A stretch of 64,000 nt of DNA. It comes from Pseudisothecium myosuroides (Eukaryota; Streptophyta; Bryopsida; Hypnales; Lembophyllaceae). The stretch's first letter is position 1. Each line of letters begins with the position of its first letter. The stretch spans positions 4,777,296 to 4,841,295 of the forward strand of contig OX637292.1 of NCBI GenBank assembly GCA_951799445.1, in the 5' to 3' direction. A program made the position numbers and the translations under genes. The notes below the pieces were generated by a model. The model did not search any database. It was given only the letters and a program-made list of their open reading frames with translations, and was not told where the DNA came from. Below, piece by piece: positions 57,499-64,000 of this stretch.

Positions 57499-60400
57499 AT
57501 GGATTTCCAGGTGTTCCTTGTGCGGCAGGGGACGAAAGCGCGCGCAGGAAATCGGTTGCTGCGCATACTGGATCATGGCATCTCAGTGGTGCCTTTGCTT
57601 GCGACCACTCCTGTGGCAGCAGAGTACAGCTTCGAGCATATTGCTAGAGTCACAGCTTCCCTTGACGATCCAACGGAGCTTTCGATGGAAATTCTGGATA
57701 CGACGAAGCAGAGCCATGGTTATAATACGCTCCGCTTCTATTGCGACTCCAGATCTGCTCTGCTTACGGTGCTTCTCAATCAGATCGACGAGGTGAATGG
57801 CATTGGTAAGTGTCCTTTCCTTTGCAGTCATGCCTCTGTCGTGGCAATTTATGAAGCGGGAGAGATCTTCATTGCTCTGTTCACCTCATTTTTTCTGGAG
57901 AGACTCGACACGCATCTTCTTCCTATCTATCTCTCCTATTCTTGAAGGCATTGATTTCATCAGCTACCCTGATGCTATGGATTAAAAAGCTCCTCATCAG
58001 CAGGTTTTTATCAGCAGTATATGGCTTGTCTTGAACATACGTGCAGTGGTACTTCACATGGTCTTCATGAGTGTCCAATTTGCCGTGCTCTGGAATAGGG
58101 TGTTGCTATGGTTTTAGAAGAGGGTTGCTGGTTATATTCCACAATGCCGATTTTACTTTGACGATTTTGCGTTTTTTTATTCTTTTGTTCGAGTTCCAGC
58201 TGAATTTTTCGTGGAAAGCTGGAATTTGAACAACATGGCTCACATACTTCTGTTCTGCTCGTTCATCGTCCTAAATTTCTTAATAACTAATTCTTTGACT
58301 CCATATTTATTCTAGTTTGGCTAGTATTGCGATTTCCTGAGAATTTTATGACTGTAATATATGTTCTAATCGTGACAGGTTAATTTCCCGCATGCATTAT
58401 GTGCCATCACTTACGAGGATATTATTTACCTAGCAAACAATTTCCTTGTGGTTCAGCGGTTTGTCCAAGTCCTACCTTACGATTTGTCTGAAGAACTCAT
58501 TTTATTTTTGGTTTTGGTTTACGACTCTTGCAGGCACAGACTTCACCCTTAAGAAACACAGTAATCAGCGAGGTGGACTAGTGGACACAGTTTTACGTGT
58601 TCGGAGTGCGTCTCTCGTCAAGATGGTCAATATTGGGCACCGACAAGAGAGACGTCGGGTAAGTAATACCTCCAGTTGAGTTCACTAGGAATGGGAGGCT
58701 TTAGAGCAATTGACTCTAGTATCGATCATAGGCCATCACATTTGAGGTAGACTAGATTAGCTTCCATTATCGTTGGCAGATGTGGTCAATCATTGGTGTC
58801 GATTTTCGTTGGTTTGAAATTCTTTATTCTTAACGTTTATGCAAGAATACTGCAGATGAAAGGGGCCAAGAGAGTAAACTTTAAAGATATTGTGAAGCTC
58901 GAAACGCTGAGTGACGATGAGCATATTGTACTAGTGTACCTTGCCTCGCGTGTTATGCGGCTATCTCTCAAGGACTCCCTGCCATTCTTGCTTGCCGTTC
59001 AACGTAACATGAAGGTGAGTAACCATATGGGCCGCATAGCATATAAGCTCTTTCTAAGAGGAATTTTTGTTCGTCTTGCGTGGAAACTCTGCGAGCAATA
59101 CCAGCAGATTTATTCCAGTGGCAACTCTTTGTTGTCTTTCCTGATGCTGATCCTGGGAATTCTTGCAGTCAAATTTAAAATTGGATATTGAGATCCAGAA
59201 GATAACGAGTTCTGCAATTATTGAGAATGTTGCGGCATACCTAAGAAAAGGGGTGAGTGAAATAGGTGGTAAATGTGCACTTATTCTCATTTGAATGTTA
59301 ATTTCCATGATGTTTGCTTCGTGTCTTGGTTACTCCTATACTATTTAGTAATAGGATTTTGTTTATAGTATGGGTCCTTCGGGGAGATTGTGGATGACCT
59401 GAGCTTCTTCCTGACTCAAATGTGATCCTCTTTTTCAGAAGGATTCCCCTATTCTTTATAAATTTGAAGTTAAGAAGCGGCAGGAGTCAACCAAACAGGA
59501 ACGGCAGAGAGTGATTTGTATTACTAAAGAGTATTTTATTGAAAAGTGGGTGGACCATGTGATAGGAATACACAGGTATCAATTGTCTCTTGATGACGTG
59601 TTACATTTGGCATTTATGCTTCCTGCAATTTGAGGGATTCTTTTCAGCTCTGGATTTCATTAGCTTGGTGTATATGTGCAATCAATCTGCCACCGTAAGA
59701 ATTATTACAGCTTGGGAACTTTGTCAAACTGGAGTTACGCTATTCTACATACTGTGCTGTCAAGGTGAATCAGAGGAGAGGAGCTGTACTTGGTCGTTCC
59801 TTAGATTGCCTCCTGTGGACGTCTGGATATCAGCATTGTTGTTGGTTACGTCTTTTGAGCACCAGATTCTAATAGTCGAAGGTACATCGTAGAGTGAATG
59901 CATTATCTAAAATTGAGTTCATCTCTTTTGCAGTTTAAAGGATATTTTAGGGCTTGTTGTCAGTGAGAAGGACAATCGAGAAGTGACCGTGGAGTTCAGA
60001 ACTTGGAGGCCTACCCCATACCTCTTTGATAATAGGGACGATTTTTTGGCGAGTATGTCCGATTTGATGGGAACTGGAAAGGGGACTGAGTTTAGCATTC
60101 GACTTGAGCCCTATTTTCCTCATACGCTTCCGGACAAGTTACCCGCATTTTATCAAGTATCATCTTTAACCGTTTGTGATTTGGCAATTGAGGTTCTTTG
60201 CATGTCTCTGGACACGTATTTAGATCCACGTGAAACGTACATGCAAGGTATTCTTTAGATTTTCAGACCTTTTTTCCTCTGGCATTTGGAATCACAACTT
60301 CTAATCACTGTTGTAATCAGAATGAATGCGAGGCATACTTCCTCAACCGCTTCATTGGAACCTTCAACTCCATTCGTGATTCTGCGGCATTGCATCTTGC

Positions 60401-63400
60401 TCTAAAAGAGTATGCCTGCAATATTCATGTGAGCTCTCTTTAATGGTCATTTTTTGAGCTTGTCATTTAGTCATTGTGATGTATTGAGCAGATTGGGTTC
60501 TTTGAATTGAATGCTCATATCGTTAATAAATTAAATGTGTGAACTGAAAATGTTTTTTGATGGACCTTATTATGGGTGATGCAGGTAGGAGATTCACAAT
60601 GCAGCGATTTCAAGGTTCTTCAAGCTGTTACTGACACCTTAAAAGAATCCGTAGGTGAGCACATCGACGCCACCCTAACATGCAGGAATTGTATAGAATG
60701 ACAGATTATTGTGAATTACTGGTGAAGAATCTTAAATTCCTCAGTTTGTATGAGCTAAATGCGAAGCGATCCAAATGTGCTCATTGTAATGTGATATCAT
60801 TTGCCCTTGAATCAGGCGGTGCTGGCCAGGATTGTGTTCTTGCTACTACCTGTTGCCTTGTCCTTCAGAGGCTTCTGGCTTCTCGACCCTGCTTTGAGTC
60901 CGTCAGGAGCATGCCTGAAGTTGTAACGGTCTTATTTCAGGTACTCTTTTGATTAGTTGGAGAAGCACCGGGTTTTTTTACTGTTGAGTAAACTTGTCTG
61001 TGGCTCACTTTTCTAGAGTATTCTTGCAGTTGTCGTTTCTCGTTCATTCTGCTCGCTGAATGCTTACTAGATTCCTCCGAGGCAAGTGGAGGTTGTCGGT
61101 ATCAAGTATCTTTATATTCCTAATTTAATCTGTTCTGTGCTTAGTTCATTTCCTGCTTGGTTTTGTGGGTTGCCTCTTTGTTATTCTGAAAGTCTTTGAC
61201 ATGGCCATTGCATTCTGGCTTTTCACACAGTGCATGCGATCGGAGAATAGTGTGCTTTCGTATCTTGCCACAGTAACTGTTTGTGGAACCATCAAGTTTG
61301 CTGCTGAGCTTGATGAGGTGGAGATTGGGATTGCTACAAAGGTGAAATGCTTGATTCCAAGTCTCCAATGTTACTCAAAAGATCATATTACTCCACCTTC
61401 TCAAATGTTAATGAATGCGAGTTCTTTTGTGCTTTTGCTATTTCCTTGCCTTCCAATCTCATTTGTTTTTTCGCATTTCTGTCATTTTGTAGCAAGAATT
61501 CGCGAATAGACTGGCAGTCTTGACTTCAGATCACCTTGAACAGTTAGTGAAACTACTTCACACACACGCACTTACCAAGAAGAGTGCTTTGGAGGTACAA
61601 AACACGTTACTTATCGTTCAGCGAAAGCTTATAGTACAAAAGTTACTATCTCATTTTCAGGAGCTTCTGGAGTAGAACTGGCTTAGTATTCCGTTGTCTG
61701 TTTTCTTGATTGTTGGCTTTGACTGGCATTGTTTCTGCTACGAAATAAGAAGAAATGTATTCTTTGCGTGCTGTTGAAAGTTTGATTTGTTCGACAGCTT
61801 TGCTGAAGAAGTTCAGCACAGATTCTTGCGCAGCTGTGTCCTGACCGTACTTGCTGATTATCGTACTTCGCAATGATGTAGATTGTTGGCCTTCTGGATA
61901 TCTTGACTTCGTCTCTCACTTCCCAACCCATTGAATACGAATCAGGACGAATGTGGATTAAGGTGATTAAGAGGCGTGATTTGTATGCTGCAGCAGTTTG
62001 TCAATTATCCGCGTTTAACTAATCACCATCAGTTTGGATTGATGATTTTTTGCGAAACTGCAAGATTTATTTGTTTTGTCAGTTTTAATATCTTTTGTCT
62101 CACGCTTTATCTTCTATTATTCCTACAGGCCTATGAATCGTCAATCTTGACCGCAGCGGATGTATTATGTGCAATCTCTAGGTCTGCGAGTTCTGTAGTC
62201 TTTCACAGGTACATTTCTTCATATTTACTATTGGCTGATCTTTAGGCATATGCCTGTAATTGTGTGTAGACTACCTGTATACTGAGATTTCTTAAAATGT
62301 AGTTGTGGCGGGTGCTAGAGATGTTCGGTAGAGGAAGTGGATTTTGCAGTAATATGCTGTTTGTGGCGGAATTTGCAACCTACCTGTCTATGCGGAAGTA
62401 AAGACATGTGCGTATGCTTGTATCACGAACTTGGAGTTTGACACTGTGGCAGTAATGCGGTGTTGTTGAGAGCACTTCTCACGAAGACCTCTCTTCCTGT
62501 ATCCACCCATCTGCAAGTAGGTGCTCAACGTTTCCTGGTTTATTGTACTGTATTTATCAGGAGGGGTATTTATTAATTTATTGTATATTGAAAGGCCAAC
62601 ATTATCCATGCTTTATGGAGATTAGTGCAAAACGTTTTCACACTTTTCCCGTGTGTGCTTTGCAGAAATATTGCCTTGGTCGTTGTGTGCTTTTCATGCA
62701 CTTAAAGACGGCGCTGTTCTCTAAGCAGGAGCATGTTCGCTTTTTGAGCGGTAACCTGGTTTTCCTTTTGATTGAAGGCAACCGTGAAGCACGAAAAGTT
62801 TTTGAGGTCCTTTTTCCTAAGGTTGGTTCCTCTTCTCTCGAGGATCCATGTAGATTATCAATGCTTGCGAGCATATTGTTACGCTGCTTTTATTGTTGCC
62901 GCTCTTTGCATACGAACACCCCCAGCTGGCTTTAACATGTTTGACAACGTTTCGCTGAAGATGACGTCTTGCTCAAGGTGTCTCCTGATATAGCTTGTGG
63001 GCTTACTGTCGATTCTATCTTTGTTCAGGGTGTCATGCTGCTATATGCCAGCAAGGTAGCTGAAGTGAAATTGGCAGGCAAGGTAAGCGACATATGATAC
63101 CGGAATGCATTTGGTAATTTGGCCTATATGCTCACATAGGATTTCACTGAAGTTCGGTGATCAACCGGAGTCGACCTAAGTAGTTTGCGTTTGACCACTC
63201 CTCTTTACCCTGCAATTGAGTAAGCATTCCTCATACACATAGTGACTGCAGGACAAGGCAAGTGGAAATCTTTCTGCGTGGATAGATACTCTGGAAGTAC
63301 TGCGAAGTCAAACTCTTCAAACACCTGTTTTAGTATGGAATGATCTTAAGCGGTTGGAACTCAGAAAGGTTAGTATATTTGCTAGATCTTAATTGTTATT

Positions 63401-63759
63401 CCTCGAGGATGTATGTAGTCATTATTTAAATTTCGTGGTCGTTGTTTGCAAGCCTGATAACTCATCTGCTTTGTGGAAGGACATGAAGTTTATGCTGCCA
63501 ACCCGAATTTGATTTAGTAGACGCTCATTCCATGCGGTTCTGCATTTTTTGAACTTGTATTGTGCAGTTTCTTCAAGATGAGGTAGATGGATATTACGAG
63601 GCGTCGACAGAGGATCACAAACTCTTTTATAATACTTCAGATATGCAACTCATCTACTCTTCTGCTAGTGAGGGTGACGGCTCTGTGGTTGGTGGCGTCC
63701 ACCTGGAACTTCTTGTGGACCATCCTCCTCCTGATTCTGCTGACAACTCGTTTTGGATG
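57499..63759 (+). CDS. GRV2: RME-8/GRV2 (DNAJC13) homologue, N-terminal part, 16 exons, continues beyond window
   Basis: RME-8 is a large endosome-associated DnaJ protein (GRV2/KAM2 in Arabidopsis) acting in endosomal and vacuolar sorting. Exons: 57499-57805, 58534-58658, 58856-59014, 59169-59252, 59439-59575, 59934-60156, 60321-60428, 60585-60654, 60816-60940, 61231-61341, 61493-61594, 62129-62194, 62666-62821, 63029-63082, 63252-63368, 63568-63759 (about 712 codons). Family signs: the N-terminal PH-like module (RLLRILDHGISVVPL; YCDSRSALLTVLLNQIDEV), a repeat of the same module around LVVSEKDNREVTVEF and NRDDFLASMSDLM, a KTALFSKQEHVRF segment, and the IWN-repeat region VWNDLKRLELRKFLQDEV followed by VHLELLVD. 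The DnaJ domain should lie downstream. Exon 6 and exon 12 borders are uncertain: exon 12 could use a stronger donor after 62208, but that breaks the frame. Sequence is clearly divergent from angiosperm GRV2. Confidence 0.78.
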
Positions 63760-64000
63760 GTATGTGTAATTTTGAAAACTGAATGCTTAGGAATGAATGT
63801 CACATCTACTGCTCTTACTGAGTAGGCACCTTTAATGTGCTCTAGTATATTGCACATTTTTTAGCATCTAGACTCTACGTCTCCTGAGTTTGTCCACCGT
63901 ATAACATCTGCTTTAGGATTGATTTGCTAGTTGTAAGTGTAAATTTCAATTTAATCTACTCGTCAACTCGATGTGAAGAACTAGTACTAAAGGTCCTGCT

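Noticed and set aside
1..64000. tRNA, rRNA and CRISPR arrays
   Set aside because: No cloverleaf-type sequence, ribosomal segment or regularly spaced short direct repeats with unique spacers were noticed on either strand by reading. A covariance-model search was not possible.

Overview
This window is nuclear DNA from a green plant of the streptophyte lineage. The evidence is intron-containing genes with GT/AG borders, a four-EF-hand plant-type MICU, a STIG1-type cysteine-rich secreted protein, an RME-8/GRV2 endosomal protein, and a very AT-rich, repeat-filled intergenic space. The RME-8 copy is clearly divergent from the angiosperm protein. A seed-free plant or a charophyte alga fits better than an angiosperm, but the sequence alone does not fix the species.

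Layout. 0-3.9 kb: no recognisable gene, two small hairpins. 4.1-7.4 kb (minus): a complete eight-exon MICU gene whose splice phases close to a 469-residue protein. 8-22 kb: a repeat landscape with TTAA-flanked elements (short inverted ends CCCTAAAG), a 6.4-kb element with long inverted terminal repeats ending in GGTNRTTGCAAGAAA, foldback elements and small MITEs, some nested in each other. 22.7-24.2 kb: an isolated GC-richer island with a single-exon STIG1-like gene. 26.8-29.5 kb: a decayed tandem repeat split by a TTAA element. 30.2-39.2 kb: a near-perfect 9-kb palindrome interrupted by a 200-base assembly gap. Each arm carries an identical copy of a small gene for a secreted, proline-rich, disulfide-type tandem-repeat peptide precursor, with mirrored TATA box, G-box palindrome, pentamer array and 5'-UTR intron. 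40-43.4 kb: more nested elements. 44-46.5 kb: a decayed duplicated segment with a 21-bp (heptapeptide) minisatellite. 47.6-51 kb: unrecognised or broken ORFs, including a likely Crinkler/RHS-type P-loop ATPase pseudogene. 52.3-53.0 kb (minus): a possible three-exon gene for a 142-residue protein of unknown function. 57.5-64 kb (plus): the first 16 exons of an RME-8/GRV2 homologue that runs off the window.

The genes do not form an operon or an obvious pathway. MICU (mitochondrial calcium uptake), the STIG1-like protein (secreted signalling), the repeat peptide (secreted) and RME-8 (endosomal trafficking) are independent loci separated by transposable-element debris. The most unusual item is the repeat-peptide gene pair on the palindrome. 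The main caution is that the palindrome axis lies inside a long-inverted-repeat element next to a gap, so a mis-join or collapsed haplotype is a real alternative to a genuine inverted duplication.
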